NCBI GenBank assembly: GCA_003344405.1
Contig: NOWV01000006.1
Span: 62,001 to 126,000, forward strand
From: Trichoplax sp. H2
Lineage: Eukaryota > Placozoa > Uniplacotomia > Trichoplacea
Length of the DNA stretch: 64,000 nucleotides
Direction of reading: 5' to 3'
Every line of letters begins with the position of its first letter. The stretch's first letter is position 1. Below the pieces are notes generated by a model, which saw only the letters and a list, made by a program, of their open reading frames with translations, ran no database searches and was not told the origin of the DNA. The position numbers and the translations under genes are program-made. This document shows positions 50,807 through 63,570 of this stretch, piece after piece.

Positions 50807-52929
50807 GAGCGCCTCAATTGCCTATCGACCGTATCTCCCCTATCGTAGTATTCAACATTGGATATTGGATTGGATTTGTCATCTTGTTAGCGACATACGA
50901 CTCGTATGCTATTTTAATTTAGAATGTTGCTGTAGAGCAAACAAATGAATGAATGAAGCCTTTGCTGTTTGAATGATGACAGCAACTCCCCAGCTCACAA
51001 TCTGTTTCGGTAGTGCATGAATCGTGCCTTGAATTTTTATATTACGGCCATCAGAAGTTTATTTTTCATCAAGGCAGCTGCCAAGGGCCGCGACAAGATG
51101 ATTGAAAAAGAAGAAGCTAGTGAGGCATTTTGTTACTAGTAAGTTTGATATCACTCTTCTCTCTTTGGTACTTCAACTGCTGTACGTATTGTACCGTGCG
51201 AGCCTACATTGTCTACAATACTGTACGCTGTCCGTATCCAAGGCGTCCATCAATCTTTCTTTCATCGACATTGCCTTCCCCGTACTGTACTGTTACAGTA
51301 TTTTCAAAGTTATTGTGTTGGAATATGACAAGCGATGTGGCTTGTCGTTAGCCTAAAATAAACTTGATCTGTTTTTCAAGCAAATACAGTATAGCATCGG
51401 ACATCGGAAATTCAGTAATGTGCGATTGGTTGATCATTAGCATTGGTAACCCCAAATTGACAACATTGTTTAAATTATGTTTTCTTTCAATACAGTACAG
51501 TGGCAAGAAGGGATACTCGTGTACGCCAAGACGAGTCCACTTGATTTAACCATGGCGTTGACTGTTTTTGTTGGTTATGTTTGTAGTCAGAATTGCAGGT
51601 GTCATTTTAAATTTGATGTGATTTGTTATTCATATTCTGATTGAAGTTGGCGTAATACATACGGACACGCTTTTGGTCCAATCTTAGAGTAACTCGACGC
51701 GGTAGTGACCATCATACATACTGCTGTGATGGACGCTCAATGTAAACATGACAATATAGTACCACGGACTTGAGAAAGTAGTACAGGTACTAGACAATCG
51801 TCCACTGGTAGTCACGATGGGACCGTAAGAAGTTGGCAAACTACGAACTTTGATACGGTGACACACAGTAGGGAATAGTCGGCATAAACTACAGTATGTA
51901 CAATGTTCTGACATGGAAGTGATGAGGAAATGACTAGGATCGTAAAGTGCTACATTGGACCCTCTGCTTGAGCTTCCACTCGAACTTGATCATGCATGCC
52001 CAGTAGTGTACGTACGCCTGTGAATGTTGACGATTCGTACTGTACTGTACAGTCATTTAAAAGAAGTGGAATTGCGATGAAAATTATCAAAAGGACATCT
52101 CTGAAGTGTTAGCCAAGTAAACGTTGCCGTAACTAGGCATTTTATGATTGGATTGAAGAAATTCTACTGTACTGTAGTGTATTGTAGTGTGCTGTACTAC
52201 TATACGTCCAGTACTGTCCAATTGCAGCAGGCTACATACTGATGCTGTCGTGGATTTCGCTACGATACGCGCAAAAAAGTTGAAAGCCAATCGCGACTCA
52301 AATACTGTACAGTTCTGTACAATAGTTGATACTGTAGTTTATAGAGTGGACAGTGGTTTGCATTTGGGCTGCACCCGCAGATGCAATTATTAGTGGTTTC
52401 ACACTGGCACGGCAGTCAAATCGAACATTTTAAAATACACACTGTACCATAGAGGGCAACAATAGCGTAAGTCTTTGGTGAATAAGAGCATAAGTACTTC
52501 ATCGAATAGGGTGGGAGTTCTATTGTCTTGACGCTAAATACAATCCTAGCCCAATACCATTGGTCAATTTATCTATTATACCGTCGCATTTGACCAATAA
52601 GAAACACGGACAAGTTTTCCTGCCTGCCAGTGCGCAGTAGCATAAATCTGTCGATCAATCAAAAAAAGTTCGTTTTCGCGTTTTTTGTTGTATGCTGGAC
52701 AGGCTGTACTAGGGTCGTTAGCAATTTTTTGAGGAGGTTAAAACGACTGTGTGTGTGTATGTGTTTACATCAAAGAAGGTGGCTCAACACAGTTTCTGAC
52801 AAAGGAATCGTTGTACGTGTTGAATTTAGGCCAGCTTATATTTTCTCAAGTAATTCCATCGATCGCTACGTTTAACTTGTGTGTGAGAGTGGTAAAAAGA
52901 ATCCCATTGAACGCCAACAAGAAGGAAAA

Positions 52930-55900
52930 ATGGATAACTCTAGCGATTTAGGGCCACAGCGAGCCCGATGCATGACATGGCCACTCCCACGACCGGACTT
53001 CGATGAAGATGCCACGAAGTCTGAAGAGCAGGAACAAGTTCAACGCGAGCAGGAAGGTAGCTCACGTAAAAGTTCAAGCCGGCGTAACGCATGGGGTAAC
53101 TTCTCTTATGCGGATTTAATTACCAAAGCAATACAATCATCGCCGGAACAGCGTTTAACGTTATCTCAAATATACGAATGGATGGTTAATAATGTAGCCT
53201 ATTTTAAAGATAAAGGTGAAAGCAACTCATCGGCTGGATGGAAGGTTAGTCAGCCATGATTGCGGCCTTTTGTTCTACATTCATGTTTTATACGTACACT
53301 ACCGTGCGCCTGATTATATTGTTCGCACAATGTGTTGTATTACCTATGACGGGTACTACGGATCGATCTGGTACTCTACTACAATTGATGAAGTTGTAAA
53401 TTAAGCTTGTAGTCAGTTTTCGTATTCAAAAAAGGCACTGAATGCTATTGGTACTTTATACACCATTGCCTTCTTCATAGTCTATCAGAAAATGAATATG
53501 ATATATCTTGTTAAAATTAGCCCAATTCTCCACTGATCAAGATAAGTTGATTGATCGATGTGGAACAGTTGGACTATCTTTTCTACTTCGTTATGATACA
53601 GTACAGCAGTATGGGGGACTACAAGCAGTTGTCATTCTATTTCTTGGCAGGGTGCGATGTACTTCACTTTTTTAGTGTTGTTAACTCGTTTCAAAGTACA
53701 CTCTTCATGTATTTCTTATTGATATTACAAAATATTTCTGAGTAATAGTGGAAGAAATGGAATGATAGAAAAACTTTTCCAGTTATTACACTATAGCCTA
53801 TTTGAAACTCCGCTAACGACGGACGTCGATATATTGTTTGGCGTACAGTAAAGTCCAGTTTAGTCGATGTGGCGATCATTTTGGTTATACTTTTGACGAA
53901 CGTTATTTTCATTTGAACGAGGCTTCAAATTACTTGATGATACCATATAAAGTATGTGCTACTGTTTGGGTAGTGTGCAATTCGCTAGTATAATTCTACA
54001 TTTGCCTACTACAGTAATGTCGAGAACACCTCTATTCGACGCTACTCTACTATAGTGGATGTCGATACTCTACAGTACCCTAGATGCTGATACGCTTTGT
54101 ACTGTACTATCCAACGTACAATAATATGACGCCAAAAAAAATGGAGTGAAGAAAAAAAGGCAGCTTTGAAAGTAGACTACAACTAACGACTATTTTCCCT
54201 AAAGTCACTCTATGACAACCAATGAATCTCTATTTTATTGTAATATACTTTATTATACTCCTATTATTGGTAATATATTTTTTCCGATAGCATTAGATTC
54301 ACTTTAGTGCTATCTTCCACTTGATTTAGATATTATTTCAATCAGCGTTTTCATCCACTTTACAGTATGCAACATTACACTGTAGACTACAATAGTACAG
54401 TTGTGTAGGGGGAAAATGGACCAATTTCCAATTTGGATGGAAGAGTGTTATGATACGAGTTTATATTAATTGAGATGTTGTACTAGTTAAATTGTTAACG
54501 TGTTTCGCTGGATAGATTTGCAGCCTACATAAAAAACGGCAGATGTCTTGAGCTTTCTTTTGCCAAACATAGCCTGAGTACAGTACATTACAATGCAGTA
54601 TACTGTATCATTTTTTTTCAACTGTATGGTTGCCTTACTAGATTCTTCTTTGTTCCTTACTGTATTCTAAATGACAATAACCTGAGCAAACGTCAGGCGA
54701 ACTTTCTTTCTTTTTTAATTTTCTCTCCCTTGTACGCTATCTATTGCGACCAATCTCTGGCTATAGAGCATAGAATGTCATGTTTTGTTATTTTTTATTG
54801 TCCTCTTATTCGCCCTTTGATCGTGGCTATCTTATACTGAGTCATAGAACAGTTATGCCGTAACGAAAGTTCCGACTCTTTTTTTATCCTTGTGGCTATG
54901 ATGTCCGCTTGATTTCTTGTTCTTGTTCTTCCTTATTGTCTTAACACCTTGAAATGTATTTTCCATTTTTTCTTTTTTTTTAATTGCAAAATATCTAAAA
55001 AATTCCAATGAAATAACTCTCCCCCTTGTATCAAATTGCCTTTCTATTTGTAGAATTCCATCCGTCATAACTTATCTCTTCATAGTCGTTTTGTACGTGT
55101 CCAAAATGAAGGGACTGGTAAAAGTTCTTGGTGGACATTAAATACCGATGCTAAGCCTGGTAAAGCAACACGAAGAAGAGCTGGTAGTATCGATGGCGTT
55201 GCACGACGTCGTGGTAGAATGAAGAAAAGTTTAAAACCTATTAGTGACACTACAGACGAAGGAAGCGAATTAGGAACACCAGGCCTTGCCTCGCCCGGTG
55301 TCAAAACTCAACCACAAATTTGGGCACGTCGAGATTCTGATTATATACGTGGTGATCGTACACCAGATTCCAATGAGTGCGAATCACCAGTACGTTCTCG
55401 TACTGCAAGTAATGCTTCATCTTGTGGTCGGCCATCACCAATTATACCAAGTGACTTAGAAAGTATCCCGACTATGCCGTCCATGTTTCAGGAATACGCC
55501 CATAATGAATACCTACCTCGTAATAGTAGTAGCGGCAATAATAACGAGTTGGTTGACAATTTCGATTCAATGATTATACGATCACCTTATAGCACTGATG
55601 GGTCATTTTCCTCGATGATGGAAAATGGTATTCCAAGCGGTGGCACTTCATTACGTACGCATCACAATCCAGGATATTCTGTACCACCGAATCAGCAAAT
55701 AGGTGGTTTACGTTCACCTCGTGATATCCATTCAATTTCTAGTGGTGGTTATAACAATAATCAACAACAATTTAATCTTCAACAAAAAACGATGCTGATG
55801 CAATCGCATCAGCCTCCGAACTCTCATACAGCTCAACATCAACCGCATATTTTTGATCATTTGGAACATCATCCATCTCAGCAACAACATCAATTTCAAC

Positions 55901-56514
55901 ATCATGATGCATATCCACACCAAGGAGCCCATAATCAACCTGGTCATATGGGGATGACACATGAATCAACTGAATTATTCAGTATGTTACCTTCAATGAA
56001 TAATAATGTAAGAGACGACTTTGGTAATGATGGTACATCGATGTTACAAGATTATAATACTATGGGACCAAATAATTATTCATACAACAATCCTGCTGCA
56101 CAACAAGCAGATTTATTTTCCACACAATCGTATCAAGGCCAAGGACATGATATCAATGAAATGGAACAAATGCCCATGATAGCAAATAGGCATCAACAAC
56201 AGAATTTAAACCAAGTCAATATGACGAATTTACATCAACCAATGATGCATTCTAATATGGCACAACAACATCAGCCACAACATAGGCAGCATCAGCAACA
56301 TCATGGTATTAATCAGTTTGATGCATTAAACGACAAATTACCTAATGATGAAGAAGAATTTGATTTGTTTCATCATAACATAGAATATGATAATATGCCT
56401 AATGAATTAATGCATGATAGTGGTGTTTTACTTGATACACCAAATAATCCCTTACTACCGGTGTCATCGATGCAAGGTGTATCAAGTAGACCAGTAACAA
56501 CAACACAGCAATAA
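52930..56514 (+). CDS. FOXO: forkhead transcription factor FOXO
   Basis: Two exons, 52930-53244 and 55054-56514, 591 aa. FOXO is the DNA-binding effector of insulin/PI3K-AKT signalling, controlling stress, growth and lifespan genes. The forkhead domain (about residues 53-150) includes [46 protein letters not shown] and [20 protein letters not shown], then KSSWWTLN. All three AKT sites of the family are present: RARCMT with Thr16 in the TWPLPRPD motif, RRRAGS with Ser150, and RSRTAS with Ser224. The single intron falls between GWK and NSIRHN, inside the DNA-binding domain, exactly where vertebrate FOXO genes are split. The C-terminal half is rich in His, Gln and Asn and ends in an acidic stretch ([16 protein letters not shown]) that could be the transactivation region. 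The ATG is the first after an in-frame TAA. The 1.8-kb intron is the longest in this gene set. Confidence 0.97.
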
Positions 56515-56906
56515 GGAAAATTTTGTGCTAACGTCTTATATCTGACTTAAAATTACCTTATGACAAGAACATGATTTGTGGATTTGATTTTAAGAACATT
56601 ATTAGGGTTAAATTCTTATTTAGCCTTAGATATAGGTACAGCTTTCCATTTTGAGCCCTCGTCAGATCTAGATTTTGATCTATTTTCTACAGTGCAAGAT
56701 GTAGTACTTATAGATTGTGTGCGATTAAGAATCACATTGTACAGGAGACAATTTTAGTAATGATAACAGGAGCTAAAGATGCCATCCTATGACGAAGAAT
56801 GTAAAGACGTAACTAAATGTCCAGTTAGCTGTAAAAAGTATTTGATTATTGATATTTCCTTTCCGACGGCCATTTAATGATAATACTATAAAGTAGTCGC
56901 TGAGAA

Positions 56907-56912
56907 AATAAA
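56907..56912 (+). promoter_or_regulatory. polyadenylation signal AATAAA, probably FOXO
   Basis: Canonical hexamer about 390 bp after the FOXO stop codon, followed by a T-rich stretch (TTTTTGTTTTTG), as expected of a cleavage region. Assignment to FOXO is by position only. Confidence 0.45.
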
Positions 56913-59900
56913 TTTTTGTTTTTGTAATAACACTACATTACATTATTAAACACTTGAGATGAATAGTTTACTAGTGCACTAGACAGTATGTTTCGTATGC
57001 TTTTATTATCGATATATCTAATAGTTCGCTAAAGCAGAAATTGACGAGTGTGCCCTTGATTTAATTTCAGAAATTACAATTTCACTCAATGATTACGCCT
57101 ATTTCCAATACTGCTTACATTATTAACCGTTGTGGTATTATAATGTACACGATGACTTCTATTATATACTATGTAAGTGTACTTTACCAGGATAAAATGT
57201 GGTAATGTACATGACTGCGGTAGATGATAATTTATTATCATCTTATTGTATTATTACAATTACAATATTATTACAAGTCCTACAATGATTTAATATAACG
57301 TATCTTTAACTTTAATGGAATATTTTACTGTAAATAGGTAATACTATACTGTACGTATTCGCTATTGCCAAAATTTTTTGTTTTGGTTGTTTTTTGAGTA
57401 ATACTGGCATGGCGACAGCTATGTGTATTATAAATACGTATATATACATTTCCATGTATATGAAGATATATATTGATATCTCATATATATATATATATAT
57501 ATATGTAACTAGTAAAAATTTGACTTTACGAAATGCAGCAGCTTTGTTCCTAAATTTATTATCGATTACTGCATACAAAATTATTTTAAAATTGCATCTA
57601 GCAGTAGAACTGAACTGAAAATTTAACAGCCTTACTATATACGTTAGTGGAAGAGAGTATAGGATATAGTTATATGTTAGATACAAGAATTCCATGTATC
57701 ATACTGTAAATGGAAGCTAATTACTTGATATTATGAATCGGTCAATATCTTACCAACGTTATTACTCTGATCTGTTGCTTGCCATGCTATTATCTTTTTG
57801 CTTGCTATGCTATTGTCTTATTTTAATGGAATATCATGCTTCCTATTAGACAACTTTACGCATACTTTAAAACGAACTTTATTACTGTATGTTGATAAAT
57901 TTGATTGCTAACTGTCAGTATAGCACACTGGTTACTACTGTACGTTATCGCACAAGAAAACCTGTGTACTGAACTATGATGGAAATAAGGAACGCTATCA
58001 AATATCTGTCTATTGATTGTAGCGAAATAGTTTATTGCACATAAAATTGTCAGCAATGTAATCCATCTAGTATTGTACCATCCGTTAGACATATTACTCG
58101 TGTATACTAGGTGCAATATGCAGTGGCAATGCTCTAGATCTTTATTATGTTCGTCATTATTTTAGCCTTATGTAATGTAATCTGTGATGATAGTGTATTT
58201 CTGATGGGTAAAAATAATTGCTATTATTAACTAGTACTGTAGCAAGTAAAGAATTTGATATAGCCGGATAATAGTATAGAAATTTGCTATGTATGATTCG
58301 GATTTGACAAATTACGATATTTCATATCTATTAATGGATGATGTAACTATGCCTGTGGTAGCTATAGTACTCATCTTTTGTTCCCTTGATAAGAAAGTGA
58401 TCAAAACGGATGTATAATTAAGTGCATTACTGACAGATTGATACCGTAGTCACATTAACGAATGGATCAATGTAACTTATTCCGTGTCATGTCCCAAGTG
58501 CTCTCTTCTATTTATGATAATAAAATCAATCAACTTATGCCGATATAGCAACTGACTGCTTAAATAGTTGCTATCAAGCTAAATTTAATATCCTTTCATC
58601 AGACTTGCAATTTTGGTATTTACTAGCGTAGTTCCATCGATCGAAGTAGTTGATCTGCAGTCATCAGCATCATATACTACAGTAGTTTCACTTACACTAA
58701 TTTATTCTTTTGACGAAGTACTAATATGAATATATTGTGACTACTGTATGAAATACTGTACACCAACAGTATTGCTACTACTAATGCCAGATTTGTATTA
58801 ACTAAAATCAATATGGCAAAAACTATATATCGAAAATCGCCAATTAGTCAGTTTTTATGTGATTACAAGGCGTAAATCAGATTAGAGAATGTATATAATT
58901 ACTTACAATAGGATCTCTTGTAATAAGTTGCTGTAATTAATTAATTATCGGACAGCGATAAAGTAGTCAAACTGGGATAAATCAATAATTAAGCAACTAA
59001 TATATTACCGGATGTTGCATTGTAATCAGCTGGTTCCTATTTTAGCTGTAACTCATTCACCTTCACATCGTATATTACAAATGTTCAACAATAATGACAA
59101 TTCCAAGTAGCAATTATCTCACTAGGTGATAATTAATAATATCTGTTGCGCTGTTCTATATCTGATACCTATTTACTTATGCTCTAATTCTGCTGTAGGG
59201 TCCTCTCGCTAACTTATATTACTTTACGGAATTGGAGAATAATTTACTAACATCATTCAATATGAATAGCTGTTATGAAAGAAATTTTGTATTTTACAGT
59301 TGATCCATTTACGTTATAACTACTGTACAATTATTAAAGAATACAGAGCAATAACTGTCGCACTTTGTAAGTTGTCGAACACCATGAATATGAAAAAGTT
59401 TGGTAAAACGGATGATGGTTAGAATTAGTGAGCTTCGCTTTTACGAAGAATTAGGTCTAAATAGCGTCCGCAGTTCCGGAACAAAATACGTATAATATGA
59501 TTAATTTTTTGTAGGTCGATTGTCTTTTTTGTCGTCTTACGAAATTCAGTCTTTTATAATTCATTGTTACTCGTATATAGGATAAGAAAGGTCATTTTAA
59601 TATTATGCAGTTCACGACTCAGAGTCACGCTATACACAGAAGCAGAGTTCAATAACGGGTAACGCCATTCGTAGAAACAATAATGTAAAGAATTCTACCA
59701 TACCATACATTAAAATCGTACATTATCCAAATGCCAGCTTAAAAGTGCTGTTAATATATCAATGCTATTGCACTCTATTATGAGTACTGTAGCTGTAAAT
59801 TTGCTAGTCCAAAAGATACACTTCATTAATGTAACTAGAGTATCTAGCATTGCATAGAAAAATGGCGCGAGTTATGTCTTAATGTACTGTAAATATAAAC

Positions 59901-61158
59901 GGAGTTCTTACCGCACTAGTATATGCTTCCATAGAAAGTTATTGTTAATCACTACCTACTGGTTTGTACATCAGCCAATCTTTCTTTATACGTTATTTTG
60001 TAGACTTGAAATTATTAGTATTGATTCCTGATGAAATGCAATAAAAAATCCTTTATTAAGGTATTTACTGAGGCTATTGGCTGCACATTTCATTCGGTAC
60101 ATGATCATTTTTTACATTTTCACTAATCTATTGCATAGCAGATTATCAGTTTATTTAATTTAATAAACTCGTATTTAAAGCATAAAGTACATAGGAAAGT
60201 ACTAATACATTAAACGGCTCGAAAATCGATACCGATGACATCAATTCTAGAACAATATCGTATAAGGAAAATTCCTGATATATCGTTATACTATCATGTT
60301 GAGTCTATTGCAATGCAATCCTTTAATCGGAACCCCATCGCAGTTTGTGAGAACAGAAACTATCATCGGCAACATTATAAGGGCACCATATTTTATGCAT
60401 TAACTAAATCATGATGATTGTCAGCTCTCTGCGAGATAATATACTAAACTATATGGTATTCCGCCGGGAATCCTTAAAAAAATTTTTGGGAATTCTATGA
60501 ACGTAATCTCTCAGGACTACAGATTTCCTATGAAATCATTTACTACGCCTCATTGCAAAAGGAAATTATTGCCATTTTGATGAAATAACTAATTATAGTT
60601 TTACTGTTAAAATTATTATATATCGATGAAGATTATCATCCAAAGGAAACTACTGGAATTACTTTGCTAATAAATAGTATAGACACAGCACACAGATTAT
60701 GTTGCTTTTAGACTAATAATTAATTCTTAATTAGATTTACTTCTATATCTGCTAACCGATCAATTATTATGTCAGCTGAAAATTGAATCATTTAGCGTTG
60801 CATGCTGTAAATTGTCAATTAGAATAAAGCATAGGTGCGGTGATTAGATACTGAAATGTATGCTTTTACTACCACATACTCTGCACAGTCGGATTAAACA
60901 TGGTAGGGATATCAAACCTTATTCAGAGAATCATAACTATTTCTATAGGTTGTATTTATAGGACATTGATATTTATTTATACTGCATGCGTATGTAGGAT
61001 GTGTGGTACATTTGATGCTGTTGAGAATAATGAAATTTACGATGTGAAACATTGATAGCCGAGATATGAATAAATGCAGTTGTATTTTTTTAGACCCATA
61101 TATGTTAAGGGGGCCTATGCCAGTAAATGTGGATCCTTCGATCAATATTAATCATTAT

Positions 61159-61222
61159 TAATATATACGTTCCGGTCATTCTTAAAGCTGATTTCATACT
61201 TAGGAATGGCCGGAACATATAT
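61159..61222. repeat. imperfect inverted repeat with ~22-bp arms
   Basis: ATATATACGTTCCGGTCATTC pairs with GGAATGGCCGGAACATATAT with a few mismatches around a loop of about 20 bases. Could be a small inverted-repeat element; no second copy seen in this window. Confidence 0.6.
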
Positions 61223-62674
61223 ATTGTATTTTAGCTATTATATACTGCCTAATATAGTACAGTAGTTATTTATTGGCTTATTTTACAATACGTATTTTAT
61301 CTTCTTTGCACAATTGTACAATATATTGCTCATAAAGTTACTATTAATACAGTGACATTTTATTGCATGAAAAAGTACAGTATGAAAAGATATCTAAACG
61401 AGGAAGGCTACAAAGTGACCCCCCAAAATTGGTCATGAGGCAGAAATGCTCTCAATCTACTCCTCCAACTGTTTTATTTAGCCTATGACTTTAGATACTA
61501 CACAAGTTTCGTCAATGTTTTACGAACTCATTATTTATAACTAAATATGACAAATAGTTTTGTGCTAGAGCCATCAATGAAAACGAATAAAACGTATTTT
61601 ATCGAAGATACAACTATTCGATTAAAAGCACGTTTACCTTGGATACAACGTTGTGCGGTGTAAAAGCCAAAAACTAAGTTACGTAGTATACTAGATTTTA
61701 AGAAGAAATCAGGTATAAAATAGCGAAAATGGGATCCTTATTATGTTTTATTTATATCTTAAAGAGTGATAGTTTATTTAAATACGCACACAGCAATAGT
61801 GACTCAATTGCCAAGAATATTATCCTTCAGTAATAAATAGAGTAAGTTCATACCTATACCTGATTATAGTTTAAAGGGTACAAATTCTAATTTATAACTA
61901 GGTGAGATGAAAGTAGTACTGTATCGGCGCATCTGATTCATTTTATTAGCCGTTGATCCATTAAAATGACTAGAAAAATACCGTCCATTCGGCTTATGAT
62001 TGCTTTTAACTCTAGAACTTTATCTAAAATAGCTCATTTAAGCACGCGTGTAAATATAAATTAGCAGCAATGAGCTTGCACTTTATTCATGATTTTGACC
62101 GGCTCAATTCATCCATCCGTAGTCAATATAAATCAATAGCATTGCACTGGCGAATGGCTCTATAAAATTATAACCTTCATCGTTGCTTTTTTTCCCTTCT
62201 TCCCTCCTTAGATAGCTACGCAACAGCAATACGATATCGTCCCGTGGATTCTTTATTATTATCTGCTAATAAATAAATAAATTGAAATTGTTTAATATCG
62301 TTCCGTCCCTACCTAAGCTTATGTTGTATTCTAACAAAAGATGTTGAGGTACGAACATGTGGGCGTCACTCTCGCTTGGTTGACGTACAAATAGCTGACG
62401 TATATTTTCCCTATGGCTTTTTAATATTATCTTATGCTAGGTCAGAGAAAATTTCTCTTCTGTGAAATTTTACACTGCCATTTTTTTTTCAATGAAAATT
62501 TGAAATCCTTTAAAGTTCTTGGTAATGAGTGATTTCTTTTTCCTTGAATGGCTGTGTTATCCAATCTTTTAGGGGGAGATAAACCCTTATTAAGGTTTCC
62601 AATGTTTGCTTGTCAATAAATTGATTCCGTTGATTAATAGGTAATAGGTAATGTAGAGGTTAGCAGAATTAAGG

Positions 62675-63570
62675 ATGGAGAACAGCATTGAAAATACTCT
62701 TATGAAAGAAATTTCCACCATTCTAGGTAAGTTATTATTATTTTTATTATGAATAGAAAATATTGAAATAGGCCCTCTTCCATTTTATTGTGGCCATAGT
62801 TTATTTATCTAAAAGTATTTTAATTCACTTGCTCGCTCTTAATATTTACTGTAGTCAAGTAGTATACGCTGAACTAATCAATTTGCCCATTTCAACCTTG
62901 TTGCGTCGTAGTACTAATTAGGTTAAGTGGGTGTTAAAATGAAGTGAAGTATGAGAACGAATTGTTTTTTGCTCTACAGCTAAAACTACTCTACAAAAAA
63001 TAACATTTAACTCAACTGATAAAAAAGGTTTATATTCAAAGTGTTCTTTCTGCCTTCTCTCTTTGATAACTGCTATTTATCAGCAAACTGAAAAAGATGT
63101 CTATATAAAAGCTTCAAATAGAACTTAGTGTATGTCTACACGTGATTGCTGTTGTCTTTTCTGTAGTCTATTACTAGGCAAAGTATTGTACGTTTTCGCG
63201 AAAAAAAAAATTGTCGTATACAATATACTTGCTGATAGCAATTTGCAAGAAATGACGAAATGTTCCTCTATAATAGTAATCATTTTAATAATACTCCTTT
63301 TCGGCATCATTTGTTAGAACAGTGTCGTTCAAGATGTAGTAGCAATCGATACGATTCGGAAAAAATTAAAACTTAATTACAGTCAGGTGGAATTACAATT
63401 ACGTGTTACTGAGAGTATGTTTGATGTTTATAAATATTGTATTATTTTAATTTATAATACATGTCCTTATTAAAGGAACAGCAATCGATGTAACACGTAG
63501 TGAAAACTTCGCCATTACTACATCAGGAATTATGATATTAACAATATTAAAGTCTTACAAATGGGCTTAA
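62675..63570 (+). CDS. unrecognised small protein, 5-exon model, 129 aa
   Basis: Exons 62675-62726, 62980-63027, 63178-63275, 63318-63414, 63476-63570. All junctions are GT-AG and all phases agree by hand, which is hard to get by chance over four introns. The protein starts MENSIENTLMKEISTIL; a central part (VLYVFAKKKIVVYNILADSN) looks like beta strands; then comes a probable helix (AIDTIRKKLKLNYSQVELQL); and it ends in a hydrophobic segment (FAITTSGIMILTILKSYKWA) that could be a C-terminal membrane anchor. I recognise no family. It may be a short tail-anchored protein, or part of a larger gene. Confidence 0.45.

Larger units (their letters stand above)
35936..52929. other. 17-kb region without a recognised gene
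   Basis: No protein family is recognised. Exon-like pieces are listed as a separate weak candidate (36.4-43.6 kb), and an ~80-bp satellite fills 39.7-41.1 kb. The rest (43.7-52.9 kb) is AT-rich with short open frames; two begin with ATG and have balanced composition (45005-45193 minus, 62 aa; 50561-50806 minus, 81 aa), but neither resembles a known protein. I saw no tRNA or rRNA. A gene with many small exons could have been missed. Confidence 0.5.
56515..62674. other. intergenic region after FOXO
   Basis: Begins with the FOXO 3' UTR. The rest is AT-rich with an (AT)n run near 57484-57504 and an inverted repeat near 61.2 kb. No coding segment that I can support; open frames such as 60912-61145 (minus) have no recognisable features. 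Confidence 0.55.

Noticed and set aside
55732-55969. Two antisense open frames rich in Met/Leu opposite the FOXO C-terminal region
   Set aside because: They mirror the CAT/CAA (His/Gln) repeats of FOXO on the other strand and resemble no protein.
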